Source: Ixodes scapularis (Eukaryota > Arthropoda > Arachnida > Ixodida > Ixodidae). From it: a stretch of DNA of 64,000 nucleotides. Below are positions 1-11,674 of the stretch, piece by piece. A program made the position numbers and the translations under genes. How positions within the stretch are numbered: the first letter of the stretch is position 1; each line of letters opens with the position of its first letter. The notes beneath the pieces were generated by a model that was given only the letters and a program-made list of their open reading frames with translations, ran no database searches and had not been told where the DNA came from. Location of the stretch: positions 1-64,000 of the forward strand of contig NW_024609950.1 in assembly GCF_016920785.2 (NCBI RefSeq). Direction: 5' to 3'.

Positions 1-213
1 TGTTTTGGGCAAATATTTGGGATAATATTTTATCGATGTGTTTTGGTGTGTTTAGAAAATGTTCTGACAAATTTGGGACCATGAGGAAAACGCCGGAGTG
101 CCCCTTTAAGCATCGGGTCTCGGGCAGGGGCTTAAACCGTAACCGTAATCGAAACCCTTTTCAAAAAAACTTTTTCTAGTAACCGTGACCGGAACGAAAC
201 TGTAATTTGACCC
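1..213 (+). repeat. Dispersed repeat, copy A of an inverted pair
   Basis: This stretch is repeated in reverse complement near 43,428-43,640. Both copies share a run around GCATCGGGTCTCGGGCAG, the AAATTTGGGA block and the GTAACCGTGACCGGAACGAAAC block, at roughly 85-90% identity by eye. No coding potential is seen. The window begins inside the repeat, so its true left end is not visible. The family is not recognised. Confidence 0.8.
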
Positions 214-594
214 ATGTTGCCTGATATTAACCGAAAAATAAAAATATCTTGCGAATTGGGAAGCGATTTTCTTAAAAAAAAAAAAAAAAGTTTTATATTT
301 CTAAATTCTTGGAGTAGCAAGGTATAATTGTGGTTTATTGCAAAATATAAATAGAAATTCGGGTAGTATATTGCTTGTATATTCGTATTGGAGACTTGAA
401 TTTCGTAAAATGTGCGTTGTGAATGCGCCTTCGAATGGGTGCTGTTATGGCCAATATTGTGGCATGAATATGATTAATGACCTAAGATGAATAGTCGCTT
501 TAACATGTCGCGTATAAATAAGGAGAACTGTGCATATTGCGGAGTCGAAAATGCTGTATTTGTGAGTTTGCTAGCGCTACACATAAACATCCGT

Positions 595-888
595 CATAAT
601 TTATTTATTTTATTTATTTATTATTTTTTACATACTGCAGCCTTGTCGGGGCTATTGAAGGAGTGTGTGTGTGTGGGGGGGGGGGGGATCACAGTTAACA
701 GAATTGTGATATTGGACAAGACAGAATAAACAAAACATCGTAAAATAGGATCAACCGCTGTCAACCGCACGCCGAAATTCGTCTGGAGGTAACGAATGAA
801 TGTTACCGGGTAGCAGATTCCAATGTTCTGTGGCGATAGCCACTGAGAAAAGAAGAAGATCGTGGCAAATAAAAAAAGGAGATCAGTT
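595..888 (-). mobile_element. LINE 3' end relic (CR1/L2-like)
   Basis: Read on the reverse strand, this piece gives a degenerate C-terminal LINE peptide containing TEHWNLLPGNIHSLP, which matches the usual 'F-P-R-T-x-x-x-W-N-S-L-P' ending of CR1/L2-like reverse transcriptase proteins. It runs into a short 3' UTR and an AAAT-type tail, seen on the forward strand as a TTTA-rich run at 600-637. A GT-rich microsatellite and a G run (about 664-687) lie within it. It is a 5'-truncated relic with no function. It ends almost exactly where the palindrome cluster begins at 891. Confidence 0.6.
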
Positions 889-890
889 CG

Positions 891-1046
891 ATTTTGGAAT
901 GCGTCAGGCGTAGTTGGGACTACGTCTGACGCATTCCAAAATGCGTCAGTCGTAGTCCCAACTACGCCTGACGCATTGCTGGGACGTGCTGGGACGTCCG
1001 GGTCATTGGTGACCCGGACGTCCCAGCATGGAACGTCAAGACGTTC
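891..1046. repeat. Cluster of four consecutive palindromes
   Basis: Four hairpin-forming palindromes lie within 156 bases. The first is 891-942 (24-base arms, loop TGGG, one mismatch). The second is 941-976 (16-base arms, loop CCCA, one mismatch), overlapping the first by two bases. The third is 988-1027 (18-base perfect arms, loop TTGG). The fourth is 1031-1046 (7-base perfect arms, loop AA). The first two share the same GCGTCAG-CGTAGT core, so one probably arose from the other. The cluster lies exactly between a LINE relic and the start of a Gypsy gag frame. Confidence 0.9.
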
Positions 1047-1939
1047 CCCGAGCTGATGCTGGGCTTCCTGCAACCTCCGCTGCGACCGTCGGCGCCTACG
1101 CTGTTCGCCTGCCTTCATTCTGGGCACAGCACCTAAAAGTCTGGTTTCTTCAACTCGAGGGAAGCTTCCGACTGGCCAACATAATATCCCAAGAGGTAGG
1201 GTTCAGCCATGTCCAGGCTTTGCTGCCGTGCGAAGTGGCGCTGGAGGTCTACGACATCCTCGCACGACCACCTGCGACGAAACCGTACGATGCGCTCAAG
1301 ACTGCCATTTTAGAACGCACAATGCTTTCGGAACGCAAACGCCTGCAGCAGTTAGTTTCAGCAGAAGAACTGGGCGACCGTCGCCCATCGCAACTTCTGC
1401 GCCAGATGCAGGCGCTTCTCGGCGACCGTGGCGCGACGTTCGACAGCCAGTTCTTGAAAGAGCTGTTCTTGCAGCAACTCCCACCGTCGGTGCAAATGAT
1501 CCCGGCGATTGCATCCGACTTGCGCTTTCTTGCCTTGGCTCTCCACGCCGATAAGATCATGGAGGTTGCCAGCCAACACCCGTCAACATCTACCGTCTCA
1601 TCAGTACAGCGCCCCGAGCCCGCCACTCCAGCGACTCGCTCACCCATAGCGGCCGCGGTTACTCGGGATGAAATCGCAGCACTGCGAGAAGACGTGCAAC
1701 AACTACAGGAGCTTGTCACAAGCACATTGCGCCTTTCACAACCTCGCAGTTCTAGGCGATCCTCACAGACCAGAAGCTCCCGCCGTCGTTCTCCCTCGCC
1801 ACAGGCGAACCACCAGCCAAGGCATAACCAACAGCGGCAAGAGCAACACCACTGCTGGTATCACCAGCGCTTTGGAGCTGCTGCGGAACGCTGCACCAGG
1901 CCTTGCAGCTGGTCGGAAAACAAGACGCGGAATCGCTAG
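1028..1939 (+). pseudogene. gag: Gypsy-type Gag (fragmented element)
   Basis: An open frame of 303 codons starting ATG at 1028, directly on the palindrome cluster. The capsid-like part (about residues 16-190) begins YAVRLPSFW and includes ELGDRRPSQLLRQMQALLGD, followed by an LFLQQLP motif typical of Gypsy Gags of ticks and helminths. A Ser/Arg-rich stretch (about 235-270) precedes a modified zinc knuckle CWYHQRFGAAAERC-x3-C near residue 277. Gag would package the element's RNA in cytoplasmic particles. The expected 5' LTR and leader are absent, so the element is broken on this side. The first 15 or so residues lie partly in palindrome sequence and may not be native. Confidence 0.85.
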
Positions 1940-2965
1940 TGGCGACGAGCACTCCCCCAAATAAGCAAGGTCGCCTGTTCTACAATACGGACGCTACCAG
2001 TGGACTGAAGTTCCTGGTCGACACAGGAGCTGAAGGGAGTGTGCTACCCGCAAATTCTTTTGACTGTACACTTACTCCTATCTGCCACCTGCAAGCGGTC
2101 AACAGCTCCAACATCCCCGTCTACAGGAAGAGGTCAATCTTGATCAACCTTGGCTTGCGAAGGACGTTTTGTTGGATCTTTCTTGTAGTCAAGGTCAGTC
2201 ACGCTATTCTAGGAGCGGATTTATTGTCCCACTTCTCTCTCCTAGTAGACATGGCCCAAAAGAAAATTCAGGACTCAACCACAGGCCTTTTCGTCACCGG
2301 TCAAACTTCCACACTCCAGCCGTTGGCTTTCACGCTTCGCCAGCCAATACAGTCGCCCTACGGGAACTTGCTGAGCGAATTACCATCGTAAACGGCAGCT
2401 CCCGACTGGAACAAACCGGTCAGGCATGATGCCGTCCACCGCATCATCACCAGCGGTCAACCTACACACGCGAGGTCTCGTCGGCTAGCTCCCGAAAAGC
2501 TTCGCGTCGCTCAGCAAGAGTTCCAACACATGGTGTCGATCGGCATTGCTCGCCCATCCTCGAGTAGTTGGTCCTCTGCACTCCACCTAGTACCGAAGAA
2601 AACAGGCGACAGGCGGCCCTGCGGCGACTATCGCAGCTTGAACGTGACTACAGTCCCCGACCGTTACCCCATCCCCAACATTCAGGACTTCTCCACCAAC
2701 CTGAACAAATGTACCATATTCTCGAAACTTGACCTACAGAAAGCGTACCATCAGATCCCGGTCGCTCCCGAAGACGCAAAGAAAACCGATATCGTCACAC
2801 CGTTTGGACTTTTCGAGTTCACCCGGATGCCTTTAGGGTTTTCGAAATGCCGCGCAAAGCTTCCAACGCTTCATTGACGTCATTCTCCGCGGACTAGCTT
2901 TCGTTTTCGCCTACTTCGATGACGTTCTTGTCGCCAGCTCATCGCCGGAGGAACATCTACGCCAC
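1903..2965 (+). pseudogene. pol: Gypsy-type pol fragment (protease and start of RT)
   Basis: The reading frame shifts relative to gag and overlaps it by about 36 bases. The aspartic protease is seen from its active-site motif LVDTGAEGSVLP (about 2,011-2,046) and the ILGADLL flap-like motif near 2,206. A stop at 2,389 breaks the frame. RT resumes near 2,500 in the same frame, with LVPKKTGDRRPCGDYR, KLDLQKAYHQIPV and FTRMPLGF. After about 2,850 one frameshift leads to the YFDD catalytic box at 2,912-2,923. Coding stops at 2,965, where the poly-T of a reverse-strand LINE begins. RNase H and integrase are missing. Confidence 0.9.
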
Positions 2966-4815
2966 TTTTTTTTTATGACACACTCCGGGAGACTATTCCA
3001 TTCTTCAATTGTTTGCGTGAAAAAAAAGTATTCAAAGACGTCTATTCTTCTACAATAAGGTTGGACCGTTTTCGTATGATTTAGTCTTCTTAATCGCGTA
3101 TGCACTTCTTTCAGATACAATGCTGAGTCAATTTTAATTGTCCGTTATAGAGGAAAAAAAAACAACTTTAACCTTGCAATCTTCCATCTAGTTTCTAGTG
3201 GCTGCAAGCCGCACTCATGCACCATTCTAGTTACAGAGTCTGTTGTTTTGTACCTAGATAGAATAAAGCGTATAGCCAACCTTTGAATCTTTTCTAATTT
3301 TTCTTTGTCAACTTTTTTGTTGGGACTCCATACCACACTGGCATACTCCAACATAGAACGTACCGTCGTTTTATAGGCAATCAACTTTGAGTCTCTAGTA
3401 GCATCTTTTAATTTCCGTCGTATAAAACCAAGACTCCGATAGGCCGAAAAGCAAGCATTTTCAATATAAGCCCGCCACTGTAGGTCATTTGAGATCGTGG
3501 CACCAAGGTACTTTGAAACTGTTCACATTATTCAAATTCTGATCCCCCATATTGTAGGAAAATTTTAAAACGTTCCTCTTGTTTGTTATGTGCATGTATG
3601 CCGACTTACGAAAATGTATCTGCATTTTCCAATCATCACACCACTGCCTTAATATTTCCCAATTCTTGTTTAAGTTCAATTGATCGACTTAATTGTTTAC
3701 GGGAGCATAAAGTAAGCAGTCATCTGCAAAGAGCTTCAGTTTAGTTCGATCTTGAATATAAGTAGCGATATCATTTATATAGATCAAAAACAACAATGGA
3801 CCCAGGACTGAGCCCTGAGGGACTCCTGAGGACACAGGTAATGGCGCAGATAGACTTCCATTCATTTCAACTCTTTGACTTCAATTTGATAGAAAGGCTT
3901 CAATCCAATTAATAATAATAGAACCTAGACCTAGTGATTTTCATTTCCATATCAGTTTTTTATGTGGTATACGGTCAAACGCCTTTGAAAAATCGACGCA
4001 ACTAACATCTACCTGTTGCTTATTATTAACGGCAAAAGAAAAATCATGAAACGTTTCTACAAGTTGGGTTACTTTTGACAGGCCGCATCTAAAACCGTGC
4101 TGGTGGGGATAGAACATGCCTCGGTTTTCTAGGAAAGTGAATATCTGTTTGGAAAGAATATGCTCCATTACATTACAACAAACCCTAGTCAAAGAAACGG
4201 GCTTGTAATTATCTACCCTGAGACGGCTTCCGTCTTTAAATGCTGGTACAACCAAAGGCAGATAAGCATTCTTGTGGAAGAGTGTGCGTTTGTAATGATG
4301 TGTCAAAATGATTTTAAGATAATGGGATAGCCACTCAGCATATCTTTTTAGAAATTTATTCGGTATTTTATCCGGTCCCGTTGATTTCTTCGTATCAAGA
4401 GAAAACAACTTAGCGAATATTCCTGATTGGGTTATCACCACGCCCGGTGTACTTATTTCGGTATCGTCGCGTGAGGATTCACGCATGACATGTGACTCAT
4501 GCGCTGAAAAAACTGACTGGAAAAACGATTAACGTGCCCTGCCATTTATACATTGTCTGTAATAACTAAGTCACCGTCAACAATTTGTTGAATCGGCTCC
4601 TTTCGTCCCTTTAAAAAACGCCAAAACTTTTCGGGGGCAGTTTTTATAAAATTGTGCAGAGTTACTGAAAAAAAGCTTTCCTTAGCTTCTTTAAGTGCCG
4701 TTTTTAAACTGCTCTTTAAGGCGTTCACGCTTTGTTTGTTATTTTTTCTATGCCTTCTGACTCGACGTTTCAAGTGAATTATTTCGCGTGTTATCCAAGG
4801 ATTTGTACGATGAAC
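2966..4815 (-). pseudogene. CR1/L2-like LINE, 5'-truncated, multiple stops
   Basis: Reverse-strand non-LTR retrotransposon whose 3' poly-A tail appears as forward poly-T at 2,966-2,974. In order from its 5' side: a linker peptide NPWITREI then KRRVRRHRKN (about 4,700-4,815), RT motifs STGPDKIPNKFLK and KAFDRIPH (3,941-4,486), GVPQGSVLGPLLF (about 3,795-3,830), the FADD catalytic box at 3,719-3,730, WCDDWKM near 3,640, LEYASVVW near 3,340 and a C-terminal EEWNSLP near 3,010. The endonuclease domain is not seen, so the element is 5'-truncated. Several frameshifts and stops mean it is dead. It truncates the Gypsy fragment, and no continuation of that pol was found beyond it. Confidence 0.88.
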
Positions 4816-6170
4816 TTAAATAGGCCTGTTGCTGTTTGTTTTGTGGCCCAACGTCTAAGGAATTGTAGTAGTGGTGTTCCATCGGCCGTGTCTCCTGACT
4901 GTTCTTTGTTTTGATTACCTTGCCTTGCACGTTCTTTTCTATCTGTCCTAACGTATTCCCTTTTGAATAAATTAATTTTGTTCTTTATTCGTGTATTTTT
5001 TATCATTTTTATGCGGCCGTCAACGAATACCATGCCACTGATGGGGAGGGTACTATTGTCGCCACAAGATTCTATCCCGCAATTAGCGCGATTTTTACCT
5101 ACATATGCAGCTTCCAAAGAGAAGTTCTGAACATTACTACGCATGTCATTACAGCAAGCACAAAAAAAGTAGCAATCAAAAAGCAAAAACCTACAGCTCT
5201 CGGCTTTGGCCATTCGCACAACCTAATTGAGACACTGAATATTGTTTGCTCACTGAGGATGCAGGATGCTGCATCCTTGCTGTGATTTCTTTGCCGTCCA
5301 AGTGCTATGCAAACATCTGAAAGGCAAAGTATTCGAAATGTTAATGCAGTGTCCTGCATCTTGACCGAGCAAACAATACTTGATGTTTTACTCTGACACT
5401 TCGCATAGCAAGCGCGAATGGCCAGGTCCAAGTGCAGTCGGCCTTCGCTTCACAAGTGCTACTTTGTTTCTACAGTTACTCAATGACGTGTAGTGGCGTT
5501 CAAAACTCCTCGCTTGAAGCGTCATACGGGCAAAAAGAGAACAAGCTGTTAGCAACATAGTACGTGATGGCCAACAGCATAGCACTCACTTCCGGAGCGG
5601 CGAAAGAAGTGACATGGCGTTTGTTGACGCCTGCGGCGGAAATGGCACAACATAAGAGAATGTACACGACGAGGTATTGTAATCTGGACAGAGGACAGCC
5701 ATAACTCGGGGACGACGAAACACCGTTTCTGAAATTCCCCGGGAACTGAAAGCATCTATTCAGGTATACCAAATGGGAAATAAAGCAAACTTCTTATCGC
5801 AACCAAATTAGCGATATTTAAAAAGATGCTTAGCAGCAGTTTGAATTTCACAAAACAAGGCAGGAGCGACAGGCGGGGCACTACAAACCCCAAAACTTCA
5901 TTCGTATAGCGATATTTCGAATGGAAGGCTGCATTTTTCAAAAAGAAGCGCGTGATTGAACAAGGCCATTAACACTTGACGCGTCGATATTCTCATCCCC
6001 TCTTTTCTTTACCGTAAATATTGCTAGAATTAAATTCCTAATTGATGAAAAATTCATCTTTTGACATGGTTGTCCTAACGAAACTGTTTAAAGCATTTTT
6101 TTTTTGTTTTTTCTTTGAGGCTGAAGTGGCATTTAAACCTTTTCCGGAAGTTCAGGGAGGATTAAAATAA
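4816..6170. other. Non-coding stretch, no gene seen
   Basis: A reverse-strand open stretch at 4,791-5,219 overlaps the LINE's 5' side, but I do not recognise its upstream part; it could be LINE-flanking or an extension of the element. Apart from a hairpin at 5,239-5,379 nothing structured was seen. Confidence 0.5.
5239..5379. repeat. Hairpin repeat of about 140 bp
   Basis: The left arm at 5,239-5,275 (core ATTGTTTGCTC then GATGCAGGA) is the imperfect reverse complement of 5,344-5,379 (TCCTGCATC then GAGCAAACAAT). A weaker inner match brings the arms together around GGCAAAG. Possibly a miniature inverted-repeat element; no clear target duplication is seen. Confidence 0.6.
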
Positions 6171-6173
6171 ATA

Positions 6174-6595
6174 TCACACTAAAATCACATTGGAGTCCCT
6201 CCAGCTGTAAAGCAGTTGAGTGGAGGCTGGACCACTGAAAGCAGCCGGAGCATGTTTGGCCTCCCTGCTGGGTCCACGTGCAGCGCTCCTCGGTTGTGGG
6301 GCTCTTGTAGCTGGCTGCTCATTGTTCCTTTCCGCGGGGGGAACACGCTGACTGTTACAGTGGGCAGGGAAGGCCCTCGTGTTCTCGAGAGTTGCTCTAC
6401 AGACGGCTCCAAAACTCCCAGGAACAGCAAGATGCAGTCCAGAGGATGAAGCCGTCATCTCCCCTCTCACAGCAGCTGCACCAAGCCCGTCATGACGTGG
6501 GGCCTCGCGTTTATCGGTGTCACTTGCGACCTCGTGCTCCTGTAGCACAAGGTTCTTGCCGCAGGTCTGGCAGTGCAAGTGCTTGAGCAGCTTCT
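6174..6595 (-). other. Possible exon of an unrecognised gene
   Basis: A reverse-strand open stretch of GC-rich, coding-like composition reads ELDGYLKKAEKLLKHLHCQ, then a CQTCGK zinc-ribbon-like pair of cysteines, then a low-complexity Ala/Pro/Ser/Arg tail ending in a stop at 6,174. A splice acceptor-like sequence (CTTTTCTGACCGCATCCAG) precedes the ELDGY segment, just after an in-frame stop, which suits an internal or terminal exon. No donor partner or family match was found, so this may equally be a chance frame in GC-rich DNA. Confidence 0.3.
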
Positions 6596-7235
6596 CTGCT
6601 TTTTTTAGGTAGCCGTCCAGCTCTGGATGCGGTCAGAAAAGACATATAGCCATCAACATTATATTGTCTTGATCTCCTGTAACATGACCGTCGTTGACCC
6701 GACAGTGCTGAATACATAGGGTTCTTCGTTTCTGGGTTTTATATATTCCAAACATCGGGCGGTAAAATCGGGCGCGTTTTTAGGGTCATGATTGAGAAGA
6801 AATTGGGCTTTTGCGGGAAAAGTTCTGGAAGTCGGGTCTCACGTATCAATTGCAAATGCATAAAATCTCTTATTTACATGAACAAAAGTCAACACAGTGT
6901 ATGCTATTGCGATGAGCACGGAATATTTCCACTTTCCGAGGCATTCCGAAGTGAATCTTTGGTGAGGTCACGCAAATCTAAGGTTTGTAACTATCTAACA
7001 AGCGACTCAGGAAACGCCTTCAAAACAGATCCAGAATTGTTTCTATTTGTTATGAATTCAGCTGATTTTAAGAATGCTTTGTGGAGAGAAATTGGCTTTG
7101 CCGCGATTTTCACAAGACCTGTTCGGGGGCGGGAAGGGGGAGGGGCAGAACACAGGAAATATCTGGGTTTCTCCGAAAACGAAAAAACCCTACACATATT
7201 TCGTATAAAAAGGAGTATATGGTGGGATGCAGCCT
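6596..7235. other. Non-coding stretch, no gene seen
   Basis: Open frames here are short or overlap in several frames without recognisable motifs. A G-rich patch lies near 7,123-7,145. Confidence 0.4.
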
Positions 7236-7640
7236 TTTCGATTTCCCTTTCTTTTGATGCTGCGCCATCGCTACAACTTGTTCTTTCCACAGGTGAACAG
7301 CCAATTAAAAGAGAGTTCCTTGGAGAATTCAATTGTCAGGCATATGCAGTGTAACAATGGTGTGAAGGTGTACGACATTCCATTTGTTTTCGCGCTAATA
7401 GGAGCTTACAGTTCGCATGAAACCTGTCTAGAGCGCTCGAGCGATGCGCTTTGTACTGCGCGTGCGACGTCTGCCGCGGTGTGCTGGGCTTGAAACAGTG
7501 TGCCCCTGAGCATGCGCCATCATTGTGCGGCGCTTGGCAGGTGCAAATGTTAGCACAGACCCTTCTGCAGACTCCGCCGGCCACAAGAAGAGCGCTTGGT
7601 GTCGCAAAGCTGGGAAATCAAGGCGCCCAATGTGGCGAGC
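7236..7640 (+). repeat. Inverted repeat pair, left copy
   Basis: This block matches 8,130-8,546 in reverse complement over about 400 bases, with shared landmarks TTGTTCTTTCC, AACCTGTCTA, the CTTGGCAGGTGC box and TTAGCACAGAC. Identity is roughly 75% by eye, with indels. No protein motif is convincing in either copy. Family not recognised. Confidence 0.75.
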
Positions 7641-8093
7641 CATGCATCCCCGGCACCGCATCATTGCGTTTTTACCAGAGGAACTTAACAGCTGAACTCG
7701 AAATCAAAGCGGTTTCTATCAGGAACATGCCAACATTGTTTGGTTAATGTATCGTCGGAAAAATAATCCAATATTCAAGATTATTTTCTCTAGATATGTA
7801 GCAAAATACCTTTGGGGTGCGGCTTTGAGTGTTCTGGTAGCTGCATATTTCCGTGTTGTGTAAGGTCGCTCACTACTCCGAATTCAACCGTATTCTATTT
7901 TTGTTTTCCATAAGCTTTTGGAATAGCCCCAATTTCATATCGCATCACTTATTTTCTGGTGATGCACCAACGCGGGGCGAACGGCACGATAAGGAGGAGG
8001 AGAGGAAGGTAACGAGCGTGGAACATAAAACACGTTTTATGTTTCACCCGTTGAACACATCATAGGTTGTAATGCGTTTTCACAATGATGCAG

Positions 8094-8113
8094 CGCCGGC
8101 GGCGCCGGCGGCG
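8094..8113. repeat. GC-rich GGCGCC/GGC simple repeat
   Basis: A short run of alternating GGCGCCGGC units marks the inner end of the right copy of the inverted pair. Confidence 0.8.
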
Positions 8114-8129
8114 CATGCATTGTCGCCAT

Positions 8130-8546
8130 GCTGAGTCCAGTGATTTCGCAGCCTGGCGGCAATAAGCGCTCCTCTGTCGGCAGGTGGAGTCTGCAGAAGA
8201 GTCTGTGCTAACATTCGCACCTGCCAAGTGCTGCACAGCGGCTGTGGATGCTCAATGGCTTATAATCTCGGGCCTAGCGCACCCTAGCAGATGTCGCACG
8301 CGCTATACGTAGCGCACCGCTAGAGCGCTATAGACAGGTTTTACGCAGACTGCGCATTCCTATTAGTGCACAAACAAACAGATTGCCATACACTACAATA
8401 CACTTTTTACACACAGCATGTGCCTTACGATTTAATTCTGCGCCTGAATTCTCCGAGTAACTATCGTTCAATTGGCTCTTTACCCATGGAAAGAACAAAT
8501 TGCAGCCGTGACACAGCAACCATGGAAAGAGAAAGACTCACGAGAC
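8130..8546 (-). repeat. Inverted repeat pair, right copy
   Basis: Reverse-complement partner of 7,236-7,640. The two face each other across about 490 bases of unrelated sequence. This could be two independent insertions or the arms of one larger fold-back element; no terminal duplication settles it. Confidence 0.75.
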
Positions 8547-8919
8547 GACGAGATCGCGAGACGGCGGGAAAATCCATGCAAGACCGGATGTACGATTGAT
8601 GCAGGGTATTTTCTGTCAGGCGGCCGCTTCTCCCACCTTGCTCACGCATGCTCAATTAGGGTACTCACTTTAGTTTTGGCGCTAAAAGGTGATCAAAACT
8701 GGTCCTTAGGCGCAGGCTTGGCGCAGATTACCCATATTTAGAAAAAAATGTAGCAGGATGTAGCAAGGGTAGCACCTTGGCGCAGTTCGGTATAATTACT
8801 GCAGCAATCACATCACTGCACTTTATAAAACGTTGAGAGCGTGGGGAGCACAAACCAGTGCAGTAGGTTTGACAGCGTTCAACAACATGGATGAAACGGA
8901 ATATAATGTCCAGTTATAG

Positions 8920-10000
8920 CCTCGTCCCACTAAACCGACAAACACCGATTTTCGTCCAGCGACACCAAAAAGCTCCATGTCGCTCATGCTGTCCCACTGA
9001 ACTGACCAACACCCGCGACAAACGATCGACGACAGACGAGTTCTTGTTGGTCATTGGACGTGAAGCGCACCAAGCACACCAAGCATTGGACTTGAAGCGC
9101 ATCGAGGAAAATCTCCCAAAGACGAACTTATCCTTCTCGCCCTCTTGTACCTTCTGTTGCCTGTCTTCCCACCCTTCAACGCTCCCTCCCATTCCTCCCG
9201 TGGCTCGCTCCGCCGCTTGACCTCAAGGTTGTGCTTCAAGACACGGAGGTATACGTTCCTGCATTAGGATGGATACACCAATGTTTGAGGACTGACCAAA
9301 GTAAGACCGCTTACTACGAAATAGGGCATGACGTTCCGCAACAAGCCATTCCGGCAGACAAGAGAGAGACTTGTCATCACGTTCTGTAATAATCTGGATG
9401 CCGTATTGTCCCCCTAAAAACGCCTGCCCTCGATTATTCGGATATGAAGTATTAAACATCTTAACAATCGGCTTGAAATTCAATGGCGCTCACCTAGAAT
9501 GCCTCGAACGACACACAAAAAAGGAACGATTTGGGACTTATCTTCTCGGGAGTCATGTTTATTCCGAAGGACCGATTCGCTAAATGGGAGTTGAGAAGGG
9601 CTGCGGTTAGGAAAAAGTTTAGTGTCGATCGTCACGACCGTTTGTGGAAATTTAGGTGGACAACGGCAAATGAAGACGAGCGGAAGCTCTGACCAAGAAA
9701 TAAAGTAATCGTCTCCACTTTTGTCATGACTCTCGGCGTGTTTTACGCCCAAAGTGCAAAATACGAAACCCGGGTCGCCAGACTTTGTTAGTCTGTGTAT
9801 TCTGAAATGTTTTTTTTTTTTTTTTACAACCCCAGTCCCACTAGGAGAAAAGTTTCCTTGCCCCCGTGTTCTGCGTCGTGTCCGCCAGTGGGACGGCGGA
9901 CTCCGACAAACAGGCTGTCTGTTGGTGTCGTATGTCGCTCGTTTTCGTGGGTCGCTGTCGTTTGTTGCTGTTTGTCGCTCTAGCGGGACGCAGCTTTTAA
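8920..10000. mobile_element. Possible DNA transposon with terminal inverted repeats
   Basis: The left end (about 8,925-9,030) and right end (about 9,870-10,000, reverse complement) share CGTCCCRCTA, CGACAAACA and several CGACA/CAGCGAC boxes. A second GTCCCACTA box lies at 9,835. Reverse-strand open frames inside (9,223-9,483 and 9,480-9,752) show no recognisable transposase. No target duplication could be fixed, so the boundaries are approximate and the superfamily is unassigned. Confidence 0.45.
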
Positions 10001-11482
10001 AGGTGCGCTGAAGACTTTTCGGAGGTTGCCTGTCAATGGCGATAATTCATTCTACGAGCTGCAAGCTTCTTAGAAATAAAACAAATTATGCTGTTGCGAC
10101 ATCTATTTCTCCACTAAAATGCATTCGAAGTTTCGTGACGACGGGTGCACGACAGCTGAATTCTGTGCTCCAGATTTTTTACACTCAAAAAGGGTGCGGC
10201 CCGAACTTTGATCACATTTTTAGTAGGAAAGTAGACGTGGCAGGAGCAAAATATTTAGATCTCTAGGAACCCATAGAATAAGTTATTACCATGACAAACT
10301 ATCTCAGAAACGTCTTTAGTGCACATTTAAACAGGTACACTTAAAAGGTAGTGTCGGTTGGGTTAACCGTCACACTCAAACTTCAATACTCCTACAGTTC
10401 AACTTCCAAATCTTCACCCTTTCTTTTAAGAGATGCATTTTCTCTTTGAAGTTTGCCTTCCTGTGCAGCTTCTATGTCCGCCAGGAACTGCTTGGCTTGC
10501 TGCTTTTTTTAGACTTTTTCTCTAGACACAGTAAGAAAGAAAATTTGTTAACATACAACAGGTGCACTCTTTTATGCAGTTAAAATTTGATTATTCTGCG
10601 ATATAGATCTAAATGCTCACAACATTTATTAATGTGTGGTTGAAACGACAGATAGCAGCCATATAATAACTGCATTGTCATCCCTTTACTAACAGAGTTT
10701 AACGAAGAAATAATACCAGAAGGGATTTGTAAAGCATTATTCCAAGAACTCATTCCGAGATTTAATGCAAGCCCAGTTAAAGGGATGCTGAACCTAGATC
10801 TTTATCCCATGAAACACGGCAGAAAAAGCGTGCAACGGGATGCTACAAACACCAAAACATCACTCATACAGCAATATCCTGAACGGATCACCGCATTTTC
10901 TAAAAAAAGGAGGCACATTTGGCAGATATGTTGACGTCTTGTACACTTTTATCGACAATGTAATATTACTCCCTTTTTACACCCCATTTTCACTCATTAG
11001 CATAAATCGTCAAAGCAATACTTGGGGTAGTAAAAATTAGTGTTTCGGTTTCGGTTCACACGACTAGGTGTGCAAGCAACACTGAAAACACCTCAGCCCA
11101 ACACCCCAAAACGTCGAGCGCTATGTTGCTTTTGCCTCGAAGCGGTACGGCGGCCGTAGGAGTCGAAGGTGAGTGTTTGATTTTTTTTTATCAAGTTTGT
11201 ATAGAATTTAGCACGTCTCAAGTCTTTATTACGTGCTGTTCAAGAACGTTAGATTTGCTTTGAGCAATCCGGCTAGGGTCACTAGACCCGATTAAAAAAA
11301 CCGGCGTTCAGTCACCCCGACGATTAGAAACGACTCGACTGCTCGCCGGTTCTTTTGCGCCAGCTTTCGCTCGGGCGCTGTGAACCCTACGAACTGTGAT
11401 GCGCAAAGCTAGTTCAAGTAGGCACGCGTGAGGGCCAACAGTGCGTGAGGGCCGTGAGGCTCAGTGAGGGTGAGGAATCTAT
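10001..11482. other. Non-coding stretch with a dispersed-repeat head
   Basis: A TTAAAGGGATGCTGAAC motif near 10,777-10,793 also occurs at 21,873 and, with changes, at 32,649 and on the reverse strand near 27,840. It marks a common repeat family. A possible 5' exon-like GC-rich piece with a donor-like GTGAGTGT lies near 11,170, but nothing connects to it. Confidence 0.4.
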
Positions 11483-11674
11483 GGGGCTATGTTGCACGTT
11501 TTGGACTTTCAGGAGACTAGGAAGAAGGAAGTGACGTCAACAACGCTCTTTGGATGTTGATTGGTGGAGTCGCTGATGACGCGGTGCGTGGTGCTGCTAA
11601 GATACGTTCATTCACACCTACGTCGCTTCCTTCTGCCTAGTCGCCTGTGAGTCCAAAACGCGCAACATAGCCCC
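11483..11674. mobile_element. MITE with 55-bp terminal inverted repeats
   Basis: The ends GGGGCTATGTTGCACGTTTT and the reverse complement of AAAACGCGCAACATAGCCCC pair over about 55 bases, including ACTAGGAAGAAGGAAGTGACGT on one side with few mismatches. The whole element is 192 bp with a short centre of about 80 bases. No coding sequence. The target duplication is not clear, so the superfamily is not assigned. Confidence 0.8.

Noticed and set aside
621..1127. Reverse-strand 168-codon frame as a gene
   Set aside because: It runs through the palindromes, a G run and a LINE 3' relic; its length comes from palindromic symmetry.
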